Origin: CALDTK01 sp965215215
Lineage (GTDB): Bacteria > Bacteroidota > Bacteroidia > Chitinophagales > Saprospiraceae
DNA length: 64,000 nucleotides
Direction of reading: 5' to 3'
NCBI GenBank assembly: GCA_965215215.1
Contig: OZ244043.1
Span: 1,116,001-1,180,000, forward strand
Shown: piece after piece, positions 32,136-40,660 of the stretch
How the letters are laid out: each line of letters begins with the position of its first letter
Numbering within the stretch: the first letter of the stretch is position 1
The notes under the pieces: model-generated
The model's input: only the letters and a program-made list of their open reading frames with translations
What the model was told of the DNA's origin: nothing
Databases searched by the model: none
Program-made: the position numbers and the translations under genes

Positions 32136-34540
32136 TATTTGAAGTTGAAATTGTAACTCACCGAAGGAATCAAACTGCCGACTACGGCCAGGCGCTTGGC
32201 CTGCACGTCGACGGGCGAGCCGATCGTAGGACGCGTGTCGCCCTGCCCTCCGTAAATATTGAAGGCGTTGCGGCGCGCGTAGACGTTGTACACGCCGAAT
32301 ACCCACTGCCCGACGAAGCGTTTCGGCGTGCCGTCTTTCCTATTTGGCTTGGCGTCGAGGGTCGCCGACAGATCGAGGCGGTGGTAATCGGGGATCCGGG
32401 AGTTATTGCGCGCCTCACTGTCTACGTTGGGTACGTAGTACTGCCCACCGAACTGGTAGTAACCGCTACTCGGCAGCGTGATCGGGGTGCCGGTATTGTA
32501 CACGAAGTTGGCGCTCAAGGTGAGGCGCGGACGCAGTTCGTAAAAGCCCGTGAGGCTGAGGTTATGCGTTTGGTCGAAGCGGGTCGGATACCACTCCCCG
32601 TTGTTTACCCCGCCCACGAGTCGCTCGGTGCGCGCGATGGTGTAGGCGAGCCAACCGGTAAACTTGCCTTCGTTGCGTTTGAGCTGCACCTCCGCGCCGT
32701 AGGCTCGCCCTTCGCCGGTGGTGAGCTCGCCTTCCACCAACTGGTTGAGCTGTAGGTTGGCCCCGTCCACGTACTCGACAAGGTCCGTGTATTTCTTGTA
32801 GTATGTCTCCCCGGAGAACTCGTAGGCGTTATCGGCGAAGTTGTGGAAGTAACCGACCGCCACTTGGTCGGCGAGCTCCGGCCTGATGTTGTTGGTGCTC
32901 GGCGTCCACAGATCGAGCGGAATGGAAGCGGCCGTATTCGAGAGCAGGTGGATGTACTGGGTCGTACGTTGGTAGCTCGCCTTGACCGAGCTCGCCTCCG
33001 TGAGCTGGTACTGCGCGCTGGCGCGGGGTTCGAGGTTGAAGTACGTCTCGACGACGTCACTCTTCTCGGTGGCCTCCACGTCGACGAGGGGTCGTTTCCG
33101 CCCTACCGGCACCCCCTCGGCGAAGGTGAACACGTTACCACCCCCGAGGTAAGCGAAGTGACTGAGGCGGGTGCCGTAGTTGAGCTTCACTTTGCCCCGG
33201 CTACCGAGGGTAATCTCCTGCTCGATGTAGGCGGCGGATTCGATAGCCCGCTGATTGGTCAGGGAGATGTCGATCGACTCCCCGTCGCTCACCGCCACCG
33301 CGTTGGCCGGTTCGAAGCGGTACTGGATGGCTTGACCCCCGAATCGAATGGAGTTATTCGGCTTGATGAACCAGGTAAATTCTGGCTTGAGGCTAAAATT
33401 AACGATGCTCGCACTCCAGTCGAACGCGTCTTCCTCGGGGTCGTCCCCGAAGCGTATCGCGTAGTCGTAATCGCTGTAGTAAGCCGTGAGGTTGGCGAAC
33501 ACCTTGTCGGTGAAGAGGTGATTCCAGCGCAGCGTAGCGGTGGTGTTGCCCCAGTCGAAAGCCGCGCCGTCGCCGATGCCGAAGACATCGCGACCGAGGT
33601 AGCCGGAGAGAAACAACTGATCGCGCTCACTAAATTTGTAGTTGGTCTTCAACGTGAGGTCGTAGAAGTACAGCTTGGTGTCCGCGAAATCGCCGCTGAG
33701 AAAAGGCGCGGCCAGTACGTCGATGTAGCTGCGCCGCCCGGCCAGCAGGAAGGAGCTCTTATCCTTGACGATCGGGGCTTCCACGCTCAGGCGCGAGAAG
33801 ATCGTCCCGATGCCGCCGTCCACCTCCAGGGCCTTGTTGTTGCCTTCGCGCATACGCACGTCGAGGATGCTGGAGAGTCGCCCGCCGAAGCGTGCCGGGA
33901 TACCGCCCTTGTACAGCTCTACCCCCTTGACGGCATCCGGGTTGAAAACGGAGAAGAAGCCGAACAGGTGACTCGAATTAAAGACGGGAGCCTCGTCGAG
34001 GATCACGAGGTTCTGATCGATGGACCCACCGCGCACGTTGAAGCCCGCCGCGCCCTCGCCCACCGTGGTTACCCCCGGCAGGAGCTGGATGCTGCGCAGC
34101 ACGTCCACCTCGCCGAAGAGGGCGGGCATTTTTTCCAGGGTGCCCACGTCGAGCTTCTCGACCGACATCTGCCGCTTGCTCACGTTCGCATCCCGCTCTT
34201 CGGCGGTTACCACCACCTCATCGAGGAGTGTACCGGCTTCGCTGATCTCGAAGTCTAGCGTTGCGTTGAGCGTCAGCGTTACGTTTTGACGCAAGTCGTC
34301 GTACCCCAGGTACCTCGCCACCACCTCGTAGTCGCCGCTCGGCAGGGTGAGGGAGTAAAATCCGTAGGCGTTGGTGGTGGTGCCCATGCCGGTACCCACG
34401 GCTTGAACGGTAGCGCCGATGAGGGTCTCGCCGTTGCTGGCGTCCCTGACGTAGCCCTTGAGCGTACCCTGTTGCGCGAAGAGGCTTGCGCCAAAACAAC
34501 ACAGCGACAGCAAAGGGGCGAGGCGTACAGAATACTTCAT
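32135..34540 (-). CDS. TonB-dependent receptor with carboxypeptidase-like plug extension
   Basis: An outer-membrane receptor of 801 residues. After the signal peptide (MKYSVRLAPLLSLCCFGASLFAQ) comes a CarboxypepD_reg-like domain (LKGYVRDASNGETLIGATVQAVGTG, quoted in part), a TonB-box-like DEVVVTAEE, the plug (MPALFGEVDVLRSIQLLPGV, NVRGGSIDQNLVILDEAPV) and a 22-strand beta-barrel ending in SVSYNFNFK. The start is ATG 34540; an upstream frame to 34600 lacks signal-peptide character. With the overlapping DUF4249 gene it forms a two-component importer for an unknown ligand. Confidence 0.92.
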   Translation of the reverse strand: MKYSVRLAPLLSLCCFGASLFAQQGTLKGYVRDASNGETLIGATVQAVGTGMGTTTNAYGFYSLTLPSGDYEVVARYLGYDDLRQNVTLTLNATLDFEISEAGTLLDEVVVTAEERDANVSKRQMSVEKLDVGTLEKMPALFGEVDVLRSIQLLPGVTTVGEGAAGFNVRGGSIDQNLVILDEAPVFNSSHLFGFFSVFNPDAVKGVELYKGGIPARFGGRLSSILDVRMREGNNKALEVDGGIGTIFSRLSVEAPIVKDKSSFLLAGRRSYIDVLAAPFLSGDFADTKLYFYDLTLKTNYKFSERDQLFLSGYLGRDVFGIGDGAAFDWGNTTATLRWNHLFTDKVFANLTAYYSDYDYAIRFGDDPEEDAFDWSASIVNFSLKPEFTWFIKPNNSIRFGGQAIQYRFEPANAVAVSDGESIDISLTNQRAIESAAYIEQEITLGSRGKVKLNYGTRLSHFAYLGGGNVFTFAEGVPVGRKRPLVDVEATEKSDVVETYFNLEPRASAQYQLTEASSVKASYQRTTQYIHLLSNTAASIPLDLWTPSTNNIRPELADQVAVGYFHNFADNAYEFSGETYYKKYTDLVEYVDGANLQLNQLVEGELTTGEGRAYGAEVQLKRNEGKFTGWLAYTIARTERLVGGVNNGEWYPTRFDQTHNLSLTGFYELRPRLTLSANFVYNTGTPITLPSSGYYQFGGQYYVPNVDSEARNNSRIPDYHRLDLSATLDAKPNRKDGTPKRFVGQWVFGVYNVYARRNAFNIYGGQGDTRPTIGSPVDVQAKRLAVVGSLIPSVSYNFNFK
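34484..34497 (-). repeat. GTTTT mini-hairpin motif, copy 19
   Basis: GTTTTGGCGCAAGC followed by C. Sense, inside the signal-peptide coding region of the TonB receptor. Confidence 0.8.
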
Positions 34541-34683
34541 AAGGGGGGGCTTCGTGGACCCAACGGTTCCGACGCACCCTTGGCCTACGCAAAAACGCAA
34601 ATCATCGTTCTATTCGACGAACGTTCGTTTCGGGATGTCGGATCGTCGGGTTGGCCCAACTACGGCGCGAGCACTCCGCAACT

Positions 34684-35142
34684 CTACCGCCGGCTACCCC
34701 GCGCGAAAACACGGTAAGGTCCGTCGTAAGCGCGCCCGTCCTGTACGAACACATCGTCGTCGGCGAAGTAGGTCGCCTCTTTGAACACGTCGGCGTTTTC
34801 GGCGGGCCGCTCGGAAACGGTGTGTCGGGTCGGGGAGTCGTCCGCCGTGTACGCCTCGCAGATCTTTTCGGCGCCGGCCCTCATCTGGGTCGGGATGTCA
34901 AACCGGAGGTACCACCCCCCGGCTAGCTCCTCCGCTAGTTCAGCGCCGTAAGTCGCGTAGAGCGGCTGACCGTCGCTCGGATCGCGGGGGTAAGCCTCAC
35001 ACCCCGCGACCTCGGCACGCTGGCCCGGGGCCGGTGCACCATCGGCGGGCGTTGCGGCGACCTGCGAACCGGATTCGCAGGACGAAGCCCCGAGGAGGAG
35101 AGCGGAGAGAAGGAGGAGGGCGGATTGGAGGGGTGCTTTCAC
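34684..35142 (-). CDS. small lipoprotein of unknown function
   Basis: A 152-residue protein read from GTG 35142. The N-terminus KAPLQSALLLLSALLLGASSC is a clean lipoprotein signal peptide. The mature part contains an alanine/proline-rich spacer, then an acidic, aromatic-containing domain (GGWYLRFDIPTQMRAGAEKICEAY; YFADDDVFVQDGRAYDG). I do not recognise it. The frame is open upstream to 35658, but that part has no signal or domain. It is 143 bases upstream of the TonB receptor on the same strand. Confidence 0.6.
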   Translation of the reverse strand: MKAPLQSALLLLSALLLGASSCESGSQVAATPADGAPAPGQRAEVAGCEAYPRDPSDGQPLYATYGAELAEELAGGWYLRFDIPTQMRAGAEKICEAYTADDSPTRHTVSERPAENADVFKEATYFADDDVFVQDGRAYDGPYRVFARGSRR

Positions 35143-35276
35143 GGGAGGTACTTTCGTTTCAAGACGAACAACGGTCGATTCGTACTGCTTTGTGCAGCTC
35201 GCCCGCCAAACGGCGGTGGCGCTTTCATCGCGGCACAGCCCTTGCCTTACCGGCGTTAGCACAAACACTAGCGCCC

Positions 35277-35600
35277 TTGAGACTTCAATCTTTCTTACCC
35301 AAAACCCGGAGCGCCGCGCGCGCCGCACTCCCCGACGCCCATCAGCGCGGTAACCTCCCGCGCCGGGAGCGGGACATAAACGCGGGGACCAATCGCGTAC
35401 TCGACATTTTGCGCCACCGGGTGTCCCGCGACCTGGCGCGCCGCATCTACACCCGCACCCGAGCGGCGTCGGCCGTGCACCCGGGCTTCGACCTACCGCG
35501 CTTACGGCGGCACCTATCCAGCTACTGCCTCGAGTGCTTCTCGGCCGCCCAACTGCACGAACTTCACACCTACCTGACGGCCGGCGGGCGTATGCGTTAG
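35277..35600 (+). CDS. small basic hypothetical protein
   Basis: A possible 107-residue protein from TTG 35277, rich in Arg and His (RVSRDLARRIYTRTRAA). It occupies the gap between the divergent lipoprotein gene and the esterase gene, 57 bases before the latter. No domain is recognised and no ATG is available, so it may be a chance frame in GC-rich DNA. Confidence 0.35.
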   Translation: MRLQSFLPKTRSAARAALPDAHQRGNLPRRERDINAGTNRVLDILRHRVSRDLARRIYTRTRAASAVHPGFDLPRLRRHLSSYCLECFSAAQLHELHTYLTAGGRMR

Positions 35601-35657
35601 GAGTACCGCGGGTTTCCCGACGGAAGGCCAAGCGGCACGCTTCGTTACCTTGGGGCA

Positions 35658-37283
35658 ATGAATTTCCGCCACGCGCTTGCGCTCACGCTCGTTGTCGCAC
35701 TCGTCACTTCCACCGCGCTGCGGGCGCAGGATGACGCCGCCGAAGCACCCCGGGCCCGTACGGCCTCCGGTCCCGTCGAGGGCTTCCGCTCCGACGATAA
35801 TCTCCTCGATCTATTCCTCGGCGTTCCCTACGCCGCGCCGCCCGTAGGCGAGTTGCGCTGGCGGGCGCCGCAGGCGCACGCCGACTGGAGCGAGGTGCTG
35901 GCCACGAAGGCTTTCGGACCGGCGGCGCTGCAGCACAACGTGTACGGCGACATGCGCTACCGCTCGGATGGTTTTAGCGAAGACTGCCTGTACCTCAACG
36001 TGTGGACCCCGGTGGCGCGCGCCGACTCGGGCGCCGGGCTCCCGGTACTCGTGTACTTCTACGGCGGTGGCTTCGTGGCCGGCGACGGTTCGGAACCCCG
36101 CTACGACGGGGCCGCTATGGCACGGCAGGGCATCGTGGCGGTGACGGTAAATTATCGCCTCAACGTCTTCGGCTTCTTCGCGCACCCCGAGCTAAGCGCC
36201 GAGTCCGGCTACGGAGCCAGCGGCAATTACGGGCTGCTCGACCAAGCGTTTGCGCTCGCCTGGGTACGCGACAACGTCGCGGCCTTCGGGGGGGACCCCG
36301 CGCGGGTCACCATCGCCGGGGAGTCGGCCGGCTCGGTGTCGGTGAGCGCGCAACTCGTCTCCCCGCTCGCGCGCGAGCTCGTCGCCGGCGCCATCGGTGA
36401 GAGTGGCGCGGGGATCCCGCCCACGCTATCGCCCGTCCCGCTCGACTCGGCGGAGGCCGCCGGCGTCGCTCTGGCTAAAACGCTCGGTGCGGGATCCCTT
36501 CAGGCGCTGAGGGAGCTTCCGGCGGACACACTCTACGCACGCTACCGGGGGGGCGGGTTGCCCAGGCTTCCGTCGGTACTGGACGGGCACTTCTACCCGC
36601 TACCCACTGAGGCCGTCTACGAACGCGGCGGAGCTGCGAACGTCCCGCTGCTCGTCGGTTGGACCTCCGCCGAAACGGGTGAAAGGAGCTTTTTGGGGGA
36701 TGCAACCCCTACGTCCGCCAACTTCGAGACCTTAGTGCGCGAGCGCTTCCCGGGCGAGTCGGCCGACTCGCTCCTACGCGTGTACCCGCACGCCGACGAA
36801 CAGGAGGTGCGTGGATCCGCGAGTCAGCTCGCCTCCGACATTTTTATCGACTACAGCACCTGGCGCTGGTGGGATCTGCACCGGCGGTTCACGTCGGCCC
36901 CGGTCTACCGCTACCGGTTCGACCGGGTCCGGCCACCGCTTCTCACCGAGGTAGCCGAGAACAGCAGCGGTGGTGCTACCCTACCGAAGCCACCGATCGG
37001 CGCTCCGCACGCCAGCGAAATTCCCTACGTACTGGGCAACCTCGAGCTCGCCGACGAACGCGCTTACGACGAAGACGATCTGCGGGTGGCGAGGACGAGC
37101 CTGGCCTACTTCGCAAACTTCGTCCGCACCGGCGATCCGAACGGACCGAACCTCCCCCACTGGCCCGCTTCCCCACGGAGTGGTGAGGTGAGCGAGGTAA
37201 TGAGGCTCGACGTAGAGGCGTCCGCCGTGGAAGTAAGCGACGAGCGGCTCCCCGTGTTAGGCCGAGCTATCACCCGGCCGTGA
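35658..37283 (+). CDS. type B carboxylesterase
   Basis: A 541-residue secreted alpha/beta hydrolase of the carboxylesterase B family. The signal peptide is MNFRHALALTLVVALVTSTA. Next come the family start FLGVPYAAPPVGELRWR, EDCLYLNVWTP, the oxyanion-hole FYGGGF and the nucleophile elbow GESAGSVSV with S223. H451 (APHASEIPY) is the likely catalytic histidine. It would hydrolyse carboxylic esters in the periplasm; there is no T9SS tail. The substrate is not evident from its neighbours. Confidence 0.92.
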   Translation: MNFRHALALTLVVALVTSTALRAQDDAAEAPRARTASGPVEGFRSDDNLLDLFLGVPYAAPPVGELRWRAPQAHADWSEVLATKAFGPAALQHNVYGDMRYRSDGFSEDCLYLNVWTPVARADSGAGLPVLVYFYGGGFVAGDGSEPRYDGAAMARQGIVAVTVNYRLNVFGFFAHPELSAESGYGASGNYGLLDQAFALAWVRDNVAAFGGDPARVTIAGESAGSVSVSAQLVSPLARELVAGAIGESGAGIPPTLSPVPLDSAEAAGVALAKTLGAGSLQALRELPADTLYARYRGGGLPRLPSVLDGHFYPLPTEAVYERGGAANVPLLVGWTSAETGERSFLGDATPTSANFETLVRERFPGESADSLLRVYPHADEQEVRGSASQLASDIFIDYSTWRWWDLHRRFTSAPVYRYRFDRVRPPLLTEVAENSSGGATLPKPPIGAPHASEIPYVLGNLELADERAYDEDDLRVARTSLAYFANFVRTGDPNGPNLPHWPASPRSGEVSEVMRLDVEASAVEVSDERLPVLGRAITRP

Positions 37284-37356
37284 ACCTCGGGCCTAGGTTC
37301 GGCTGATCCTTCTGTAGCGTTTCGAACGTCGCACTAAACGATCAGCACCACCGCGT

Positions 37357-37668
37357 ATGCATTACCGAGCGTTCCTCTCCCTGTTTGGCGGCTTCGCGGC
37401 CCTTTTCATCGTCATGTCGGCGCACCTCCAGTCGGCCTACGTCGTCCAACCCCTCCCGGGCGGAGCGAGCGTTGCTCAGGGCGCGGGGGTCGATCCTAGC
37501 TCTCAGGGGATCGCCATCGCGCTCGCCATGATCGGTCTGGCTTTCTCCGTTTGGTACCAACGCACCCGCGAGCGCAAGTGGGCGATGATCAACCGCGTCG
37601 GTCGTCTGGTCGGAATCGCGGCGGTCTTGTTGAGCTTCGTCCCTACGGCTTGGTTACTCGGGAGATAA
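37357..37668 (+). CDS. small membrane protein of unknown function
   Basis: A 103-residue protein with about three hydrophobic segments: FLSLFGGFAALFIVMSA, GIAIALAMIGLAFSVWY and LVGIAAVLLSFVPTAWLLG. A basic stretch (QRTRERKWAMINRVGR) lies between the last two. No family recognised. It is 73 bases after the esterase and 11 bases before the VOC gene, so the three may be co-transcribed. Confidence 0.65.
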   Translation: MHYRAFLSLFGGFAALFIVMSAHLQSAYVVQPLPGGASVAQGAGVDPSSQGIAIALAMIGLAFSVWYQRTRERKWAMINRVGRLVGIAAVLLSFVPTAWLLGR

Positions 37669-37679
37669 ATTAGCGTACC

Positions 37680-38237
37680 ATGATTCGTTTTGCCATGAGC
37701 ATTTTTATCGCAGTAACTGGGCTACTGGCCTGCTCGCCCCGAACGGGGGACGCGGTGCAGTCGCGCGACGAGGTGACGCCACGGGCGGGGGCCGGACTGC
37801 GGGAAGGTGACGCGCCGCTCGAGTTTCGCTACGATCACTACGCGATGCTGGTGCCGAATTTGGACAGCGCGAGTGACTGGCTGCAGGAAGTCTTCGGCGT
37901 ACGGGAGGTCTACGACGGTACGGAGAAAGATCACATTCGGTGGTTTACGTTTGGCGACGGACAAACCCTGCACGTGATCGAAGGCGAGGAGGAGAATCGC
38001 TTCGTGCCCAAACCCGTGCACGTGGCGCTACGGACCGCTGACCTCGATGCGTTCGTCGAGCACTTGGTTTCGTTAGAGATTCCCTACCAAGATTGGGTAG
38101 GCGCTGCCGCTTCGGTGAGTACCCGCCCGGACGAGGTGCGTCAGATCTACGTGGAGGCACCCGGGGGTTACTGGTTCGAGATCAACGACTCCCCCGTGGT
38201 CGAGGGCGTAGGGCGCTTGGTGGGTGCGCCTAAGTAG
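37680..38237 (+). CDS. VOC family lipoprotein
   Basis: A 185-residue protein combining a lipoprotein signal (FAMSIFIAVTGLLAC) with a vicinal-oxygen-chelate (glyoxalase/bleomycin resistance) domain. FRYDHYAMLVPNLDSASDWLQ is the first half, with its metal-type histidine, and VHVALRTADLDAFVEHLVS the second. APGGYWFEINDSP carries the C-terminal glutamate. An exported VOC protein is less usual than a cytosolic one; its chemistry is unknown. Its stop overlaps the convergent argE stop by eight bases. Confidence 0.82.
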   Translation: MIRFAMSIFIAVTGLLACSPRTGDAVQSRDEVTPRAGAGLREGDAPLEFRYDHYAMLVPNLDSASDWLQEVFGVREVYDGTEKDHIRWFTFGDGQTLHVIEGEEENRFVPKPVHVALRTADLDAFVEHLVSLEIPYQDWVGAAASVSTRPDEVRQIYVEAPGGYWFEINDSPVVEGVGRLVGAPK

Positions 38238-39381
38238 CGAGCTTTTCGGCGAGTCGCCCGATCATTTCGGTACCGGCCCGAAGCTGCTCGGTGGAGATAA
38301 ACTCGTCCGCGCGGTGAGCTTGCGCGATGTCGCCCGGTCCGCAGATGACCGTCTGTAGCCCCGCCCGCGAAAACTGTCCCGCCTCGGCCGCGTAGCTAAC
38401 GGCTGAGAGCTGTTCGACCCCGCTCAACTCCCGGATGAAGGCGACTACGTCTTCCGATTCCCGGGTGTCGAGTGCCGGTACGGCCGGGTGGTGTACCTCG
38501 ATCGAGATGCGTGCTTCCGCAAAACGGGTTTTCAGCTCCCGTTCGCGAGCAGCACAGTGGGCGTTGAAGTCAGCGCGGATATCGGCGACCTTGTCCCGCG
38601 GAATAGTGCGGACATCGACGGTGAACCAAGCCTCGTCGGCGACGATGTTGTGTGCCGTACCGCCGTGAAGCTGCCCCACGTGTAGGCTCGAGTGTGGCGG
38701 ATCGAAACGTCCGTCGGTGTGTCCGGACTCGACCAAAGCGTTCATTTTGCCTTCGAGCCAGAGCACGAGCCGAGCGGCCTCGTGCACCGCGCTCACTTCG
38801 GTGCGGATGCGACTGGAGTGGCCGGCCGAGCCGTGAACGCTCACTTTGTAAACGACGATTCCCTTGTGTCCGATAACAGGCTGCAGCATACTCGGTTCGC
38901 CGACGATACAGAAGCTCGGCGTTTCGACGTAGTGATTCATGACGGCCTCGGCGAGCTCGTCGCCGGCCAGGCAGCCCACCTCCTCATCGTAGCTGAAGGC
39001 TAGGTAAACCGGTCGGACGAGGTCCGTTTTCACGAAAGTGGGTATTTGCGCGAGAACGCAGGCTAAGAACCCCTTCATGTCGCACGATCCGCGGCCGTAG
39101 AGCTTGCCCGCGCGTTCGGTGAGCCGAAACGGATCGGAGGTCCAGGTTTGCCCCACGACGGGGACGACGTCGGTGTGGCCACTGAGCACGACCCCGCCGT
39201 GTGCGCGTGGTCCGATGCGGGCGTGAAGACTCGCCTTGGTGCCAGCTGTATTGGGAACCAGTGTATAGTCGAGCTGGTAGCGTTCGAGGTACCGCCGGAT
39301 GTAGGCGAGGACAGTCAGGTTAGATTCACCGCCGAGTACGGGAAACGAAACGAGGTCGGTGAGAATCTCTCGAGCGGTGAT
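38230..39381 (-). CDS. argE: acetylornithine deacetylase (start codon unclear)
   Basis: An M20-family peptidase fold of up to 383 residues. It has the metal ligands SGHTDVVP, GRGSCDMKG, YDEEVGC and GEPSM, and the dimerisation-domain HGSAGHSS. VGQLHGGTAHNIV and the final GPGDIAQAHRADEF complete the ArgE/DapE pattern, closest to ArgE. The expected N-terminus (TAREILTDLVSFPVLGGESN) is encoded in frame upstream of 39189, yet between the in-frame stop at about 39405 and that conserved stretch there is no ATG, GTG or TTG. The start may be ATC at 39381, or a mutation may have removed it; GTG 39189 would lose about 64 conserved residues. It follows the transferase-like gene on the same strand. Confidence 0.85.
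   Translation of the reverse strand: MTAREILTDLVSFPVLGGESNLTVLAYIRRYLERYQLDYTLVPNTAGTKASLHARIGPRAHGGVVLSGHTDVVPVVGQTWTSDPFRLTERAGKLYGRGSCDMKGFLACVLAQIPTFVKTDLVRPVYLAFSYDEEVGCLAGDELAEAVMNHYVETPSFCIVGEPSMLQPVIGHKGIVVYKVSVHGSAGHSSRIRTEVSAVHEAARLVLWLEGKMNALVESGHTDGRFDPPHSSLHVGQLHGGTAHNIVADEAWFTVDVRTIPRDKVADIRADFNAHCAARERELKTRFAEARISIEVHHPAVPALDTRESEDVVAFIRELSGVEQLSAVSYAAEAGQFSRAGLQTVICGPGDIAQAHRADEFISTEQLRAGTEMIGRLAEKLAT
38513..38525 (-). repeat. GTTTT mini-hairpin motif, copy 20
   Basis: GTTTTGCGGAAGC followed by A (TGC/GCA stem). Sense in argE (RFAEA). It is the last copy before a 17 kb gap. Confidence 0.75.
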
Positions 39382-39402
39382 GGTTCGGGGTTTTGGCGGG
39401 GG

Positions 39403-40500
39403 TTAACCTTGGTTGATTTGGGTGACCTCCTCCCAGATCCGCTCGAAGTCGGTCCGGCTAAACGGCCGTTTGGACTGATGCAGCACCCGAACGCCGATAC
39501 CACCGTTGCGGGGGGCGGGTCCATCGGTTTGGAGGTCTAAGTTGTGATTCATCCCCAGGTCCAAATCTAGGTTTGGTTCGTAGCTGGGGTCCGAGTTGAG
39601 GTGGTTATTCGTACAGAGTAGCGAGAAGTACCGGCTGAAGTTGTACGAATAGAAGTGGCAGGCCCAAAACGGTTGCTGGGTGGAACGCTTGTCGGCGATA
39701 CAGAACGGCAACTGTTCGCGGCGGATCCAACGGAGCTCGGGTTGCGCGACGGAGATGAAGTAGTTGGGTCGGAGCTGAATGGTGTACGGGATCCGGGCTT
39801 CCCGCAAGACGGCGTCGTACGCTAGGAGCGCCTGCCGCATGATCGCATCCGGTAGCTGCGACGCGTCGAGTTCGTCGATCGGGTACCAACGCCGGTGGGT
39901 ATCGTCGAAACACTGTAAGCCGCCGGCGCGACGCTTGTATTCGAAGATTCGGTTGCCGGGGACGAGGTATCCCGCGTAGTGAAACTGCATCCCCCAGCGC
40001 TTGGCGGCTAGCACCTCGAGGGTGAGCGTGTACAGACCGAGCGAGCGCTGCGAGTAATCGGGGTCGTAAAATCCGCAAACGCTCTGCAGGCTGTTGTTGC
40101 CGCGGTCGAAGTAGCTGAAGGCAACCAGCTTGTCGCCTTCGAAGACGCTGATTTGCCAGGTATCGAACGGGGCATCCGGATCTTGACGCAGGTAGTCGGC
40201 GGCGGATTCGTGTAGATCGTACGTCTTGTGACGACGGTAAGCCTGGAACAGCCTTTCCTCCGCGGCGGTACAGCGCGCCGGATGCAGGACGTGCTTTAGC
40301 ACCCGCCCGTTGCGCCGTATGAGCTTGGCCGTACGCTTCGGAAACGCGTGGTCCTCGAGGGGAAGCCGCGTCCAGACGGTGGAGAGAAAGCCCCAGTCGT
40401 AGAAGTTATACCGACAGGTGAACATGCGCGTCCCCATACGGTACCATCCGCTTGCTAGGTATCGATCGAGGAGTTTGCCCGTGAAGCCGGTTTGGACCAC
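39403..40500 (-). CDS. arginyl-tRNA-protein transferase-like protein
   Basis: A 365-residue protein resembling bacterial ATE/Bpt-type aminoacyl-tRNA-protein transferases. The N-terminal YLASGWYRMG and FTCRYNFYDWG are typical, as is the GNAT-like core: ISVFEGDKLVAFSYFDRGNNS, CGFYDPDYSQRSLGLYTL and HYAGYLVPGNRIFEYKRR. These enzymes attach Arg or Leu from tRNA to exposed N-termini to mark proteins for ClpAP-type degradation. Translation starts at GTG 40500. The protein is longer than classical Bpt (about 240 residues) because of a C-terminal extension from about residue 250. Its target specificity is unknown. argE follows on the same strand. Confidence 0.8.
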   Translation of the reverse strand: MVQTGFTGKLLDRYLASGWYRMGTRMFTCRYNFYDWGFLSTVWTRLPLEDHAFPKRTAKLIRRNGRVLKHVLHPARCTAAEERLFQAYRRHKTYDLHESAADYLRQDPDAPFDTWQISVFEGDKLVAFSYFDRGNNSLQSVCGFYDPDYSQRSLGLYTLTLEVLAAKRWGMQFHYAGYLVPGNRIFEYKRRAGGLQCFDDTHRRWYPIDELDASQLPDAIMRQALLAYDAVLREARIPYTIQLRPNYFISVAQPELRWIRREQLPFCIADKRSTQQPFWACHFYSYNFSRYFSLLCTNNHLNSDPSYEPNLDLDLGMNHNLDLQTDGPAPRNGGIGVRVLHQSKRPFSRTDFERIWEEVTQINQG

Positions 40501-40561
40501 GTCGGAAAGTTAGGTGCTCTAAGCTGAACGCATAGCGCCGCGTGTCCGCTACGACACACAA

Positions 40562-40610
40562 AAAGCCCCCAGAACAGAAGGTCAGGTCGACCAACTATCC
40601 TGGGGGCTTT
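40562..40610 (-). terminator. Rho-independent terminator of the chitinase gene
   Basis: An 11-bp perfect stem, AAAGCCCCCAG (40562-40572) with 40600-40610, encloses a 27-base loop. On the minus strand it is followed by TTTTTGTGTG. It is 50 bases beyond the chitinase stop. Confidence 0.85.
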
Positions 40611-40660
40611 ACAGTGTGAGTAAGGGTTCGCGAACGAGTCCCCTACTTACAGTTGACTAC

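Noticed and set aside
32843..34258. 471-codon plus-strand frame opposite the TonB receptor gene
   Set aside because: Pure antisense shadow of the receptor barrel; low-complexity Val/Glu/Arg composition and no recognisable motif.
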